This document shows, piece after piece, positions 17,855 to 27,019 of a stretch of 49,349 nucleotides of DNA (within the stretch, counting starts at the first letter, position 1; each line of letters starts with the position of its first letter). The notes beneath the pieces are model-generated. The model saw only the letters and a program-made list of their open reading frames with translations. It was not told the DNA's origin and did no database searches. Origin of the DNA: an uncultured Bacteroidota bacterium (GTDB lineage: Bacteria; Bacteroidota; Bacteroidia; NS11-12g; UBA9320); NCBI GenBank assembly GCA_913043145.1, contig CAJWLP010000009.1, positions 1 through 49,349 of the forward strand, in the 5' to 3' direction. A program made the translations under genes and the position numbers.

Positions 17855-18562
17855 ATGAATCGCGGTTTTCTATATGGAGATGGTTTTTTTGAGACAATAC
17901 GTGTGACTAATGGGCAGATTCCTCTTATAAACCAACATCTCGAACGAATTGAAGAGGCTATTGATATCTATAAATTAATTCCTACCTTTCAAATTGATGA
18001 AGCATTTTTAAACTCACTTAAATCATCTAAAAATGAGTTAATTAGATTAAACTTCTTTAGAACAGGGGGTGGGAAATATGCATCTGAAAATAACGAATTG
18101 GCCTTCGAATATTCTTCGGAGGAATTTCATGGTCCCTTTTTTATTCCAATTACTTTGGATTTGAAAGCAGAATTGGCTAAATCACCACATAAAATTGGTA
18201 CAATTAAACTCTATCCAGAACCTAAACCATTCGTTAAATGGCTAACTGTAAAAAGCCTTTCTAGTATTTATTATGTATTGGCTGCTAACTATAAGAAAAA
18301 TGAAAATGCAGACTATCTGTTTATTCAAAACAATGATGGATTTATCTGCGAAGAATTAATCAGCAATATTCTAATTAAAAAAGGGGAAGATTTAATCATT
18401 CCTAAACCTACTAATGGTGGTGTTAACGGGGTAACTCAAAGATACTTACGATCTAATTATGGATTTCAAATGATAGAGGAAAATCTAAATTTTAATGATG
18501 TTTTAGATTCTGATGCCATATATTCACTGAAAGGATCTACAGGAATTTCTCGTATAAAATAA
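17855..18562 (+). CDS. Class IV PLP aminotransferase (PabC/IlvE fold)
   Basis: This is a pyridoxal-phosphate enzyme of fold type IV. It could be aminodeoxychorismate lyase (folate pathway), a branched-chain or D-amino-acid aminotransferase; length (235 aa) is short and nearer the PabC-like group. Visible features are the N-terminal FLYGDGFFETIRV, the likely PLP lysine Lys133 in TVKSLSSIYYVLA, the glutamate in CEELISNILI (166/167), and a phosphate-cup segment GGVNGVTQRYL. The family's usual second start of GxxLxxGxG is absent. It sits 2 nt after the nucleoside transporter gene and is followed by a hairpin terminator. I leave the specific function open. Confidence 0.82.
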   Translation: MNRGFLYGDGFFETIRVTNGQIPLINQHLERIEEAIDIYKLIPTFQIDEAFLNSLKSSKNELIRLNFFRTGGGKYASENNELAFEYSSEEFHGPFFIPITLDLKAELAKSPHKIGTIKLYPEPKPFVKWLTVKSLSSIYYVLAANYKKNENADYLFIQNNDGFICEELISNILIKKGEDLIIPKPTNGGVNGVTQRYLRSNYGFQMIEENLNFNDVLDSDAIYSLKGSTGISRIK

Positions 18563-18592
18563 AACGTCCAAACTTAAAAAGTAAGGACGTTT
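18562..18592. terminator. Hairpin terminator between the aminotransferase gene and ahcY
   Basis: The stem AAACGTCC (18562-18569) pairs with GGACGTTT (18585-18592) around a 15-nt AT-rich loop. It lies in the 54-nt gap between two convergent genes. The T tail on either side is short, so it is a moderate candidate. Confidence 0.5.
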
Positions 18593-18616
18593 CTGATACA
18601 TTATTATTTTTAGATA

Positions 18617-19927
18617 TTAGTAACGATAGTGTTCACCTTTATATGGGCCTTGCATTCCTACACCAATATAATCTGCTTGATCTTTGCTGAGTTCCTCTAA
18701 TTCAACTCCAATTTTGGCAAGGTGAAGAGCAGCAACTTTTTCATCAAGATGTTTTGGAAGAACATACACTTCATTCTTGTAACTATCAGAATTTTTCCAA
18801 AGCTCCAATTGAGCTAATGTTTGATTAGTGAATGAATTACTCATGACAAAAGAAGGATGTCCAGTTGCACAACCAAGGTTTACCAACCTTCCTTCTGCTA
18901 GAAGTATTATTTCGTTACCATCAACATTGTACACATCAACTTGTGGCTTTACCTCATATTTGGTTTCCCCATAATTTTGATTCAAATATGCAACGTCAAT
19001 CTCATTATCAAAGTGACCAATATTGCAAACAATTGTCTTATCGTTCATGAGCTTAAAGTGCTTTTCAACTAGGATATCTTTGTTACCGGTAGCGGTAACC
19101 ACAATCTGAGCTCTAGGTATGGCATTTTCCATTTTCTTAACTTCATAACCATCCATCGCAGCCTGTAAAGCACAAATAGGATCAATTTCTGTTACAATTA
19201 CTCTTGCTCCAGCACCTGATAGAGATGCAGCAGTTCCTTTACCTACATCTCCATAGCCTGCAACAACTGCAACTTTTCCTGCAATCATAACATCAGTAGC
19301 TCTTCTAATTGCATCTACTGCACTTTCTTTACATCCATATTTGTTATCAAACTTAGATTTTGTAACCGAATCATTAATATTAATAGCTGGCAATGGAAGT
19401 GTGCCTGCTTTTTGTCTGTCATGTAATCTTAATACACCAGTTGTGGTTTCCTCAGATATTCCCTTAATACCACTCACCAATTCAGGATAATTATCTAAAA
19501 CCATATTAGTCAAGTCACCTCCATCGTCAAGAATCATATTTAATGGCTTGTCGTCTTCAAAAGCGTGGAGTGTCTGCTCAATACACCAATCAAATTCTTC
19601 TTCATTCATTCCCTTCCAAGCGTACACAGGGATACCAGCGGCAGCAATGGCAGCAGCAGCTTGATCTTGTGTTGAAAAAATATTACAACTACTCCATGAA
19701 ACCTCTGCACCAAGTGCCGTAAGTGTTTCAATGAGAACAGCAGTTTGAATAGTCATATGAAGACATCCAGCGATTCTTGCACCTGCAAGTGGTTTAGCAG
19801 CTCCAAATTCTTCCCTAAGTGCCATCAAACCAGGCATTTCTGCTTCAGCAATTTCAATTTCTTTTCTGCCCCACTCTGCAAGTGAAATGTCTTTAACTTT
19901 AAATCTTGCGATTGTTTTTGTTGTCAT
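18617..19927 (-). CDS. ahcY: Adenosylhomocysteinase
   Basis: This cytosolic NAD-dependent enzyme hydrolyses S-adenosylhomocysteine to adenosine and homocysteine, which relieves inhibition of methyltransferases. The sequence shows the substrate domain ([19 protein letters not shown]), the central region ([16 protein letters not shown]), the NAD-binding motif [15 protein letters not shown] and the C-terminal lysine/tyrosine tail [11 protein letters not shown] choose ATG 19927 (MTTKTIARF), giving 436 aa. An upstream in-frame TTG at 19948 falls in the promoter box and is rejected. A -7 box lies 18 nt before this start. It is convergent with the preceding aminotransferase gene and divergent from the bacilliredoxin gene. 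Confidence 0.98.
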   Translation of the reverse strand: MTTKTIARFKVKDISLAEWGRKEIEIAEAEMPGLMALREEFGAAKPLAGARIAGCLHMTIQTAVLIETLTALGAEVSWSSCNIFSTQDQAAAAIAAAGIPVYAWKGMNEEEFDWCIEQTLHAFEDDKPLNMILDDGGDLTNMVLDNYPELVSGIKGISEETTTGVLRLHDRQKAGTLPLPAININDSVTKSKFDNKYGCKESAVDAIRRATDVMIAGKVAVVAGYGDVGKGTAASLSGAGARVIVTEIDPICALQAAMDGYEVKKMENAIPRAQIVVTATGNKDILVEKHFKLMNDKTIVCNIGHFDNEIDVAYLNQNYGETKYEVKPQVDVYNVDGNEIILLAEGRLVNLGCATGHPSFVMSNSFTNQTLAQLELWKNSDSYKNEVYVLPKHLDEKVAALHLAKIGVELEELSKDQADYIGVGMQGPYKGEHYRY

Positions 19928-19945
19928 TTTATAAATAATTGAGTG

Positions 19946-19953
19946 CAAATTTA
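19946..19953 (-). promoter_or_regulatory. -7 promoter box for ahcY (TAAATTTG)
   Basis: This is an exact TAnnTTTG match on the minus strand, ending 18 nt upstream of ATG 19927. Its position excludes the alternative TTG start at 19948. No convincing -33 TTG is seen. Confidence 0.5.
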
Positions 19954-20014
19954 ATATTATATAAACAATCCTTTAGAACCTTTTGTTGCATATTTGTAAA
20001 AAAATAAAATTATT

Positions 20015-20428
20015 ATGTATCCAGAAGAATTAGTTGCTCCAATGAGGGCAGATTTAACAAATAATGGCTTTACTGAATTGAAAGATACAGAACAAGTTGA
20101 TAGTACCCTAAACGACATTAAAGGTACTGCTTTGCTTGTTGTTAATAGTGTATGTGGTTGTGCCGCAGGTAGTGCTAGACCTGGTGCAGTAAATTCATTA
20201 ACAGGAGATAAAAAGCCTGATCAATTATATACCGTGTTTGCTGGTCAAGATAAAGATGCTACTAATCAAGCAAGAAAACATTTACTTCCATATCCCCCAT
20301 CCTCACCAAGTATTGGTCTATTTAAAGATGGTGAATTAGTCCATTTTGTTGAAAGACATCATATTGAAGGGAGAACAGCTGAGATGATATCAAATCATCT
20401 TAAAGAAGTATATAACGAATATTGTTAA
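20015..20428 (+). CDS. BrxA/BrxB-family bacilliredoxin
   Basis: This is a small thioredoxin-fold protein that removes bacillithiol from mixed disulfides, by family knowledge. The active-site motif is seen in LLVVNSVCGCAAGSARPG (CxC) near residues 45-50, followed by the fold-typical PPSSPSIGLFKDGELVHFVERH. Length (137 aa) matches the YphP/YqiW group. Bacteroidota commonly carry this family. A one-mismatch -7 box (CATATTTG, 19989-19996) lies 18 nt before the ATG. It is followed by a strong palindromic terminator. No bacillithiol synthesis gene is in this window, so the thiol partner is not shown. Confidence 0.93.
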   Translation: MYPEELVAPMRADLTNNGFTELKDTEQVDSTLNDIKGTALLVVNSVCGCAAGSARPGAVNSLTGDKKPDQLYTVFAGQDKDATNQARKHLLPYPPSSPSIGLFKDGELVHFVERHHIEGRTAEMISNHLKEVYNEYC

Positions 20429-20439
20429 AAATCTTAATC

Positions 20440-20477
20440 AAAAAAAAAGGTTGGAGAATTCTCCAACCTTTTTTTTT
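20440..20477. terminator. Perfect 38-nt palindromic bidirectional terminator
   Basis: The core GGTTGGAGAATTCTCCAACC (20449-20468) is a perfect palindrome flanked by nine A on the left and nine T on the right, so it works as an intrinsic terminator on both strands. It separates the convergent bacilliredoxin and GldJ-like genes. Confidence 0.92.
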
Positions 20478-20491
20478 GATATTTTATTTGT

Positions 20492-21916
20492 TTATGGTGA
20501 ACCAACTCTATGCATTGCACATCTAAATCCAAGGGTATTTAGGGATTGCTCTTCATCTAAATGTCTTCTCGTACCTGGAGAAGCCCAATAAATTCGATCA
20601 TTCCATGAACCGCCTTTATATACTCTGGCTTGGTTATCTATTAGGGTTGACACCCCATACTCATATCCTTGCTCACCATCCATGTAAGTCTCCTCATCAA
20701 GATATCCAATATTATCAGCACGTTTGTAATTTCGTCTTCCAACATTTTCTTCTTCAGTTACTGGTACATATACGATTCTTCCAAGACTATCTTTAAGGTC
20801 AACAATACCATCTTGGTCAAGACTTACCTTGTCAAATACGTTACCCCTAAATGAATTGAAATCACTTACATCTTCGTAGGACAATGGTCTGTAAACATCC
20901 ATTACCCACTCGGCAACGTTTCCACTCATGTTGTATAGGCCATTATCATTAGGCCAATATGAAGCTACAGAAGTTGTAATGAGAGCTCCATCATTAAGAC
21001 GATTTGCAATACCACCTTGATCACCTTTTCCTCTTTTGATATTTCCGTAAATTCTTCCACGATCTCTTTCATCTCCACCAGAATATCTAACAGTAAGACC
21101 TTCCCATGAATATATTTTCTTTTGATTGATGTTTTCATATGTAGAGGAACCAATATTAGCTTGAGCGGCATATTCCCACTCCGCTTCGGTTGGTAAACGA
21201 TAGTCTGGCAACATAATCCCGTCTTCCATTCTTACTTGTCTTGTTCCACCTTTTTTAACTCTGTAATCTTTCATTTGATGTTTACCAAAAGTCAAACCAT
21301 CACTTTGGCCTACGTAATAGGCGTCAGTGTTAAAATTGGCCTCATTCATTTGGTCAGGCTCAGGCTCTAAGACTCCCTCACGAATAAGTATCATTTCATT
21401 TACTCTATCTGTCCTCCAAGCAGCATAAGCAGTAGCTTGTTGCCAACTCACTCCCACTACTGGGTAATCTTGATATGCAGGATGACGATAGTACAGATCA
21501 ACATAAGGTTCATTATATGCTAATCGATTTCTCCAAACATTTGTATCTGGCAAAGCGTTGATCCCAACCTCTGGATAATCAACATATACTCTTTTTAACC
21601 AATATACGTATTCTCTGTAGTGATTATTTGTGACTTCTGTTTCATCCATGTAGAAGGAAGGAACAGTAACTTTTCTTTCAATATTGTTGTGGTCAACAGT
21701 AACATCATTCTCAGATGAACCCATAGTAAAAGTACCCCCATGAACAAGAACAAGTCCAGGTCCAGTCTCTTGGCCTCCGTATTCGTGTTTTTCAAAACCA
21801 CCCCATTTAGAATCGTTATAATTCCATCCGGTACTGGCTGATTTATCCTTCTTACATGCTACAGTGAATAGCAATGATGAAGAAAGTAAAGCTATTGTAA
21901 GTTTATTAAATCTCAT
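20492..21916 (-). CDS. gldJ: GldJ-like gliding/T9SS lipoprotein (FGE-sulfatase fold)
   Basis: This is a predicted outer-membrane lipoprotein with a formylglycine-generating-enzyme-like (SUMF1) fold, the fold shared by GldJ and GldK of the gliding/T9SS machinery. The signal peptide ends FTVACKK with lipid Cys21. The SUMF1 region begins ETGPGLVLVHGGTFTMGSSE and contains SFYMDETEVTN, YPVVGVSWQQATAYAAWR, YRLPTEAEWEYAA, GLYNMSGNVAEWVMDVY and a C-terminal GSWNDRIYWASPGTRR. The ETGPGLV opening and context beside porU/porV point to GldJ rather than GldK; from memory F. johnsoniae GldJ is somewhat longer than 474 aa. The protein acts structurally, not as an enzyme. It lies 70 nt downstream of the PorP/SprF-like gene, probably in one transcript. 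Confidence 0.85.
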   Translation of the reverse strand: MRFNKLTIALLSSSLLFTVACKKDKSASTGWNYNDSKWGGFEKHEYGGQETGPGLVLVHGGTFTMGSSENDVTVDHNNIERKVTVPSFYMDETEVTNNHYREYVYWLKRVYVDYPEVGINALPDTNVWRNRLAYNEPYVDLYYRHPAYQDYPVVGVSWQQATAYAAWRTDRVNEMILIREGVLEPEPDQMNEANFNTDAYYVGQSDGLTFGKHQMKDYRVKKGGTRQVRMEDGIMLPDYRLPTEAEWEYAAQANIGSSTYENINQKKIYSWEGLTVRYSGGDERDRGRIYGNIKRGKGDQGGIANRLNDGALITTSVASYWPNDNGLYNMSGNVAEWVMDVYRPLSYEDVSDFNSFRGNVFDKVSLDQDGIVDLKDSLGRIVYVPVTEEENVGRRNYKRADNIGYLDEETYMDGEQGYEYGVSTLIDNQARVYKGGSWNDRIYWASPGTRRHLDEEQSLNTLGFRCAMHRVGSP

Positions 21917-21986
21917 ATTTATGAACTTTCTTATTAACTAAATTCTTGAATTTATATTGTGCAATTATACAATTTTAACTTCCCAA

Positions 21987-22979
21987 TTAAAAATCGGGAC
22001 ATGTCAACCTCCTATATTTTCTATTTGGTTTTTTGGCACACCATTCAATTCCAGTTGATATTTCGTGAGAACTTGGAGCTGCAGATCTAGCATCTGAAAC
22101 TGTCAAATCAAAACTATATCCAAATTTAAATCGATCCTTCCTAAAACCCACTAGGGCCATCAAGGCATCTGAATTTCCATATTCACCAAATGTTTGTCTA
22201 AACCAAAGACCTGTTACCAAAGGTCCTTTATTATAATAGAATCCAATATTCATTTGAGTAAATTTATTTTGGAGCATAAATAAAACGTTAGGTGAAATTG
22301 ATGATTCGGGGTTTTTTCTTCCATCAAGAGGAATTACCAAACCACTATGAGCAGTATACCTTCTTGGTACAATTGCATCGGGATTTCCAAAAAATGACTG
22401 ATTAGGTTCAATTAGATTATGGACAGCTATCCCAGCATAAAATCGCTCAGTGTAACCTAATAAACCTGTCGAAAAGTTAGCAAACCCAACCGTGTTGTTA
22501 TTGAATGTCTCAGCGGTTTCCTTAACAAATCCTTGACTTTCGTCAATCTGATCTTCAAATCTTAATCTCTGCCAATCAATACTACGCTGTCCATACTGTC
22601 CTTCAATTCCAAAACGCATGGTAAATTTTCTATTTACATCCAATTGAAAAGAATATCCTGCCGAAGCTGTTTGAGATCTCAACAATCCTTCACCTGCTCT
22701 ATCATCTAGAAGCAATAGAGAAACACCTCCTCCAATGTTGTCGAAATGCTGATCGTAGCTAGCACTTGTAGTAATAAATGTACCGGGTAATGAAGGCCAC
22801 TGATTTCTATAATTCAATACAACTCTTCCCCCTCCGTTGCACGAGCCTGTTCCAGCCATGGCTGGATTAGTATAAACTGGAGCCGCATAAAACTGGGTAA
22901 ATTCTGGATCCTGAGCATTTGCATCTGAATACAAGACAAATGTCAATACTATGTATAGTAAGGCTTTAAAATTTTTCAT
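21987..22979 (-). CDS. PorP/SprF-family T9SS outer-membrane protein
   Basis: This is a beta-barrel-like outer-membrane protein of the PorP/SprF family, which in T9SS partners with gliding adhesin secretion or anchors machinery. The signal peptide ends SDANAQ and is followed by the family's hallmark start, DPEFTQFYAAPVYTNPAMAG. The remainder has alternating strand-like sequence with many aromatic residues, including HNLIEPNQSFFG and a terminal region with CAKKPNRKYRRLTCPDF. Length (330 aa) is normal. Bacteroidota often carry several paralogues, so I give no symbol. A -7 box lies 21 nt upstream. The gene is divergent from porU. Confidence 0.92.
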   Translation of the reverse strand: MKNFKALLYIVLTFVLYSDANAQDPEFTQFYAAPVYTNPAMAGTGSCNGGGRVVLNYRNQWPSLPGTFITTSASYDQHFDNIGGGVSLLLLDDRAGEGLLRSQTASAGYSFQLDVNRKFTMRFGIEGQYGQRSIDWQRLRFEDQIDESQGFVKETAETFNNNTVGFANFSTGLLGYTERFYAGIAVHNLIEPNQSFFGNPDAIVPRRYTAHSGLVIPLDGRKNPESSISPNVLFMLQNKFTQMNIGFYYNKGPLVTGLWFRQTFGEYGNSDALMALVGFRKDRFKFGYSFDLTVSDARSAAPSSHEISTGIEWCAKKPNRKYRRLTCPDF

Positions 22980-23000
22980 CGAGTTGATTTTTGTAATTCA

Positions 23001-23008
23001 CAAAGATA
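23001..23008 (-). promoter_or_regulatory. -7 promoter box for the PorP/SprF-like gene (TATCTTTG)
   Basis: This is an exact TAnnTTTG match on the minus strand, 21 nt before the start codon, in the 159-nt divergent gap with porU. I see no matching box for porU on the other strand. Confidence 0.5.
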
Positions 23009-23138
23009 TAACATTTATAAAAATACGACGACATAATCTGATTATTGTATCACTTTTGAAAAGTTTTAATGTTTATCACAATAAAAATTGTTTAAAATTG
23101 TTAAAGATTCGATAGGCATAAAAAAGTTATTAATCTAT

Positions 23139-26100
23139 ATGAAATTTAACCCCATTAAAAGGTTTTTAACCATCTGGTTTTTTATGGTAGGTATATTATT
23201 TGACGTTAGTGCACAAAATATAACTATTGAATGGAAGATAAACCCCCTAATTAAGAGAGACGCTGAACTTCAAACACATCAAGTCTTGACGCCATTCCAG
23301 TGTCTTAATTGTTTCGAAAAACTTTCCCAAGACAACAACTATTTGATACCATACTACACATTTACTATCCCTGGAGATAATATTGATGTGTCCAATATTA
23401 GACTTGCAAATGTAGAATTTGACAAAGTAAGTACTCAAATTTTACATCCATATCTGACAGAAAAATTTGAAATCAAAAAAATAATTTCTTTCGATAGAGG
23501 TCAACGTTTGATCAACATTAAAGTCACTCCAATTAAAAAAATACAAAACGCGACTGCATATATCAAATCATTTGATATAGAGTATGATATATTGGGCATA
23601 TCTAAGCCTGTAAAAAATCAAAAAAACAAAAAGGATCAAACCTATAACTCCGTTCTAAAATCTGGAGATTTTCATAAACTATCTGTCACTTCAGATGGTG
23701 TTCACAAAATCAATTATTCATTTTTACAATCCAATAATATTGATCCAAACACTATCATTCTGTCAAATTTTAAAATATATGGTAACGGTGGTGAAATGCT
23801 TCCTGAACTAATCATTTCAGAAAGATCAGAGGATTTAATTGAAAACTCCATATTTATTCAAGATAATAATAATAATAATTCATTTGACCAGGATGATTAT
23901 ATATTATGGTTTGCAAAAAGCCCTACAACAATTAAATACAACGAATCAAATCAATCTTATTTTGCTGAGGGACATGACTTTGATGTAGCATCGTATTACT
24001 TCATGAATTGGGGAAATTCTAGCGGTAAAAGAATATCGAAAATACCTGATGGTCAAGGGCTTAGTTACACTAAACAAGTTACTCAGTATGAAGACTTAAT
24101 ATACCACGAGAGTAACGAAGAAAACCATCAAAAATCAGGCAGAGTATGGTGGGGTGATAAAATGCAGAATTCTACTCAAAAAGTATTTGAATATACGATT
24201 CCTGGTTCGATTATCGGGGATAATTTAGCTGTTCAGACTGTTACAACTGCTCGATCCATATCAGGTTTTCAAAATAGTATGCAAATTGGTCTAAATGATG
24301 TTGCCTTATCCACCATACCATTCTCAAGTATAAGTGGTAATTATGACGATAAATATGCTTCCGATCCAATTACAACTATAATTCAAAAAGAGATTACCAA
24401 TAATCAAATAAAACTATCCTTTGATTATAATAAATCTTGGAATGAGGCCGCTGCTTGGATTGACTATTTCGTAATCACTATTCCCAGAACATTAAAATAC
24501 TATGGCTCTCAAAAAATCATTCGAACAAAACGTTCCCAATTAGACAATAACACTCGTTTTCAGATATCCAACTTCGAACAAAATCAGTCCATCTGGAATA
24601 TCACTGATCACCTCTCACCAGCTGTACAAGAATTGGAGATTCAAGGGAATAATGCTTATTTTACAGCAGAAAACATATCTCCTTCCTCTCAACCCAATTA
24701 CATCCTATTTAACAAATCTGATGTCCCCAACCCTTCTTACGTTGAGAAATTAACAAATCAAAACCTACATGGGATTAAAGATATTGACTACCTGATTGTT
24801 ACTCATGAAAATTTACTTGATCAAGCAAATCGTCTAGCTGATTACCACAGAGACAATGACCTTGAAGTAGAAGTTGTAACTGCTAATCAAATCTACAATG
24901 AATTTTCCTCGGGTTCTCAAGATGTAACAGCCATTCGAGATTTCGCAAAATTACTTTACGACCGTGGCAAACTTCCTGAGGCTTCAAGAACATTCAAATA
25001 CCTTTTATTGTTCGGTGATGCCAGTTATGATTATAAAGATATTGAACCAAATAACACCAACATAGTCCCAATCTATCAGAGTTATGAAAGTAATTACCCT
25101 CCCATATCCTATTGTTCGGACGATTACTACGCAATACTGGATGATAATGAAGGTTATTGGGGAACATCATCCAAAGATGAAAGTCTAGACATTGGCGTTG
25201 GAAGATTGCCTGCATCAAATAACTATGAGGCTAAAATAATTGTAGATAAGATAATTCATTATAACTCTGCCGAGAGCCGAGGAAATTGGATGCAAACACT
25301 AACTTTTTTGGCTGATGACGAGGATCAAAATAGACATCTCCAACCATCGGAAAATATGACACAATTTATCCAACAACAAAGTCCCGAATATAACATCAAA
25401 AAAATATGGATGGATGCCTATGAACAGGTTTCTTTTGGTAGCGGTAATAAATATCCAAAAGTGAACGAGGATATCAATAAAATAATCAGCTCTCAAGGAA
25501 CACTTATTTTTAATTATGTTGGTCATGGAGGTGAAAATGGGATGGCTCATGAACGGGTAGTTACAAGACCCGAAATTTCTAATTGGACTAATTATAACAA
25601 GCTGTCATTTTATATTACTGCTAGTTGTGAACTCGCCAAAATTGACAACCTAGAAATTGAGTCTCCAGGTGAACTTATGTTACTTAATCCAAGAGGAGGT
25701 GCAGTGGGTATGATAGCTACAACACGAGTTGTTTATATTGGTGCCAACACGGATTTAAACTCTTATTTACTTAACAACAACTTACTTAAGAAAAACAATG
25801 GGCAATTACCCTCATTTGGAGAAGCATACAGAAAAACACGGAATGCCGACCCTTCAGAAGAAATCAACAAGCGATGTTTCATCCTTCTTGGAGACCCGGC
25901 AATGAGTCTACTAAGTCCGGATCATTATGCTGTCACCACACGAATAAATAATACAGAAGTTGGTCTATTCAACGATACGTTAGGTGCATTAGAATTGGTA
26001 ACAATGGAAGGGGAAATTAGAGATTTAAATAACCAGCTTATTAGTGATTTCAATGGTGAATTATTCCCAACATTCTACGACAAACCCTCATCTTACAATA

Positions 26101-27008
26101 CTTTAGGACAAGATCCTCAAAGTTACCCTATACCTTTTATTGAACAAAATAGAATCATATATAAAGGTAAAGTTTCCGTAACTAATGGGAAATTTAGCTT
26201 TCAATTTGTTGTACCAAAAGATATCGCATACAATATCGGTAATGGTAAACTTTCTTACTATGCTAAAGATGGCAGAAAACACGCCGGCGGAACTGAATTG
26301 AATTATAAAATTGGAGGCACCTCTGATAATATTGTAGAAGATAATGCATTTGATGAATTGGATTTATACATTGATGATGAAAGTTGGGTGTTTGGTGGAT
26401 TAACATCAACCAAGCCTCTATTAATAGCTCATTTGATGGACAGTAATGGCATAAATACCATTGGAAGCGGAATTGGAAGAGAGATGGAAGCTATTTTAGA
26501 CCAAGGAACTGATAATGAACAATCTATTATACTGAATGATTATTATCAGCCCGAATTAAATAGCTATCAAAAGGGTACCATTGAATACCCTTTTGAAAAT
26601 CTATCTGCAGGAAGACATACTCTCAAACTCAAAGTGTGGGACGTTTACAATAATTCAAAAGAATCGTACACAGAATTTATTGTAAGTGAGAATGAAGCAG
26701 TATCTATTGAAAATTTATTGAATTACCCAAACCCCTTTTCTACATATACTGAATTTCATTTTGATCACAACAAACCTGGACAAAATATCACTGTCAATTT
26801 AACTGTAACATCCGTATCTGGGAAAATTGTCAAATCTATTACTCAAACGATCCCTAATTCTCAAACGCATTGCTCTGATATGACATGGGATGGCAAAGAC
26901 GATTATGGTGATCTACTTGCTCGTGGAGTATATTTATATACCATGAAGCTAAAAGCAGAGGATGGATCAGAAATAAGTAAAAATCAAAAATTATATATCA
27001 TAAATTAA
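23139..27008 (+). CDS. porU: Type IX secretion sortase PorU
   Basis: PorU is the gingipain-like cysteine peptidase that removes the C-terminal signal from T9SS cargo at the cell surface and helps attach it to lipopolysaccharide. From ATG 23139 the protein has 1289 residues and a signal peptide (FLTIWFFMVGILFDVSAQ). An in-frame start at 23088 would place 17 polar residues before it and is rejected. The C25 peptidase domain lies in the middle: NYVGHGGENG with His796 and YITASCELAKID with Cys830. The C-terminus (about residues 1190-1289) is a T9SS-type domain with NYPNPFS, GKIVKSI, TWDGKDDYGDLLARGVYLY. Length is typical of PorU. The next gene, porV, starts 11 nt later. Confidence 0.95.
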   Translation: MKFNPIKRFLTIWFFMVGILFDVSAQNITIEWKINPLIKRDAELQTHQVLTPFQCLNCFEKLSQDNNYLIPYYTFTIPGDNIDVSNIRLANVEFDKVSTQILHPYLTEKFEIKKIISFDRGQRLINIKVTPIKKIQNATAYIKSFDIEYDILGISKPVKNQKNKKDQTYNSVLKSGDFHKLSVTSDGVHKINYSFLQSNNIDPNTIILSNFKIYGNGGEMLPELIISERSEDLIENSIFIQDNNNNNSFDQDDYILWFAKSPTTIKYNESNQSYFAEGHDFDVASYYFMNWGNSSGKRISKIPDGQGLSYTKQVTQYEDLIYHESNEENHQKSGRVWWGDKMQNSTQKVFEYTIPGSIIGDNLAVQTVTTARSISGFQNSMQIGLNDVALSTIPFSSISGNYDDKYASDPITTIIQKEITNNQIKLSFDYNKSWNEAAAWIDYFVITIPRTLKYYGSQKIIRTKRSQLDNNTRFQISNFEQNQSIWNITDHLSPAVQELEIQGNNAYFTAENISPSSQPNYILFNKSDVPNPSYVEKLTNQNLHGIKDIDYLIVTHENLLDQANRLADYHRDNDLEVEVVTANQIYNEFSSGSQDVTAIRDFAKLLYDRGKLPEASRTFKYLLLFGDASYDYKDIEPNNTNIVPIYQSYESNYPPISYCSDDYYAILDDNEGYWGTSSKDESLDIGVGRLPASNNYEAKIIVDKIIHYNSAESRGNWMQTLTFLADDEDQNRHLQPSENMTQFIQQQSPEYNIKKIWMDAYEQVSFGSGNKYPKVNEDINKIISSQGTLIFNYVGHGGENGMAHERVVTRPEISNWTNYNKLSFYITASCELAKIDNLEIESPGELMLLNPRGGAVGMIATTRVVYIGANTDLNSYLLNNNLLKKNNGQLPSFGEAYRKTRNADPSEEINKRCFILLGDPAMSLLSPDHYAVTTRINNTEVGLFNDTLGALELVTMEGEIRDLNNQLISDFNGELFPTFYDKPSSYNTLGQDPQSYPIPFIEQNRIIYKGKVSVTNGKFSFQFVVPKDIAYNIGNGKLSYYAKDGRKHAGGTELNYKIGGTSDNIVEDNAFDELDLYIDDESWVFGGLTSTKPLLIAHLMDSNGINTIGSGIGREMEAILDQGTDNEQSIILNDYYQPELNSYQKGTIEYPFENLSAGRHTLKLKVWDVYNNSKESYTEFIVSENEAVSIENLLNYPNPFSTYTEFHFDHNKPGQNITVNLTVTSVSGKIVKSITQTIPNSQTHCSDMTWDGKDDYGDLLARGVYLYTMKLKAEDGSEISKNQKLYIIN

Positions 27009-27019
27009 TAAAAAAATTA

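Noticed and set aside
23088-23138. Upstream start for porU
   Set aside because: It would put 17 charged residues before an otherwise complete signal peptide.
23860-23885. AAT-repeat stretch in porU
   Set aside because: It encodes a short Asn run in an AT-rich gene and the frame continues intact; not evidence of a phase-variation tract.
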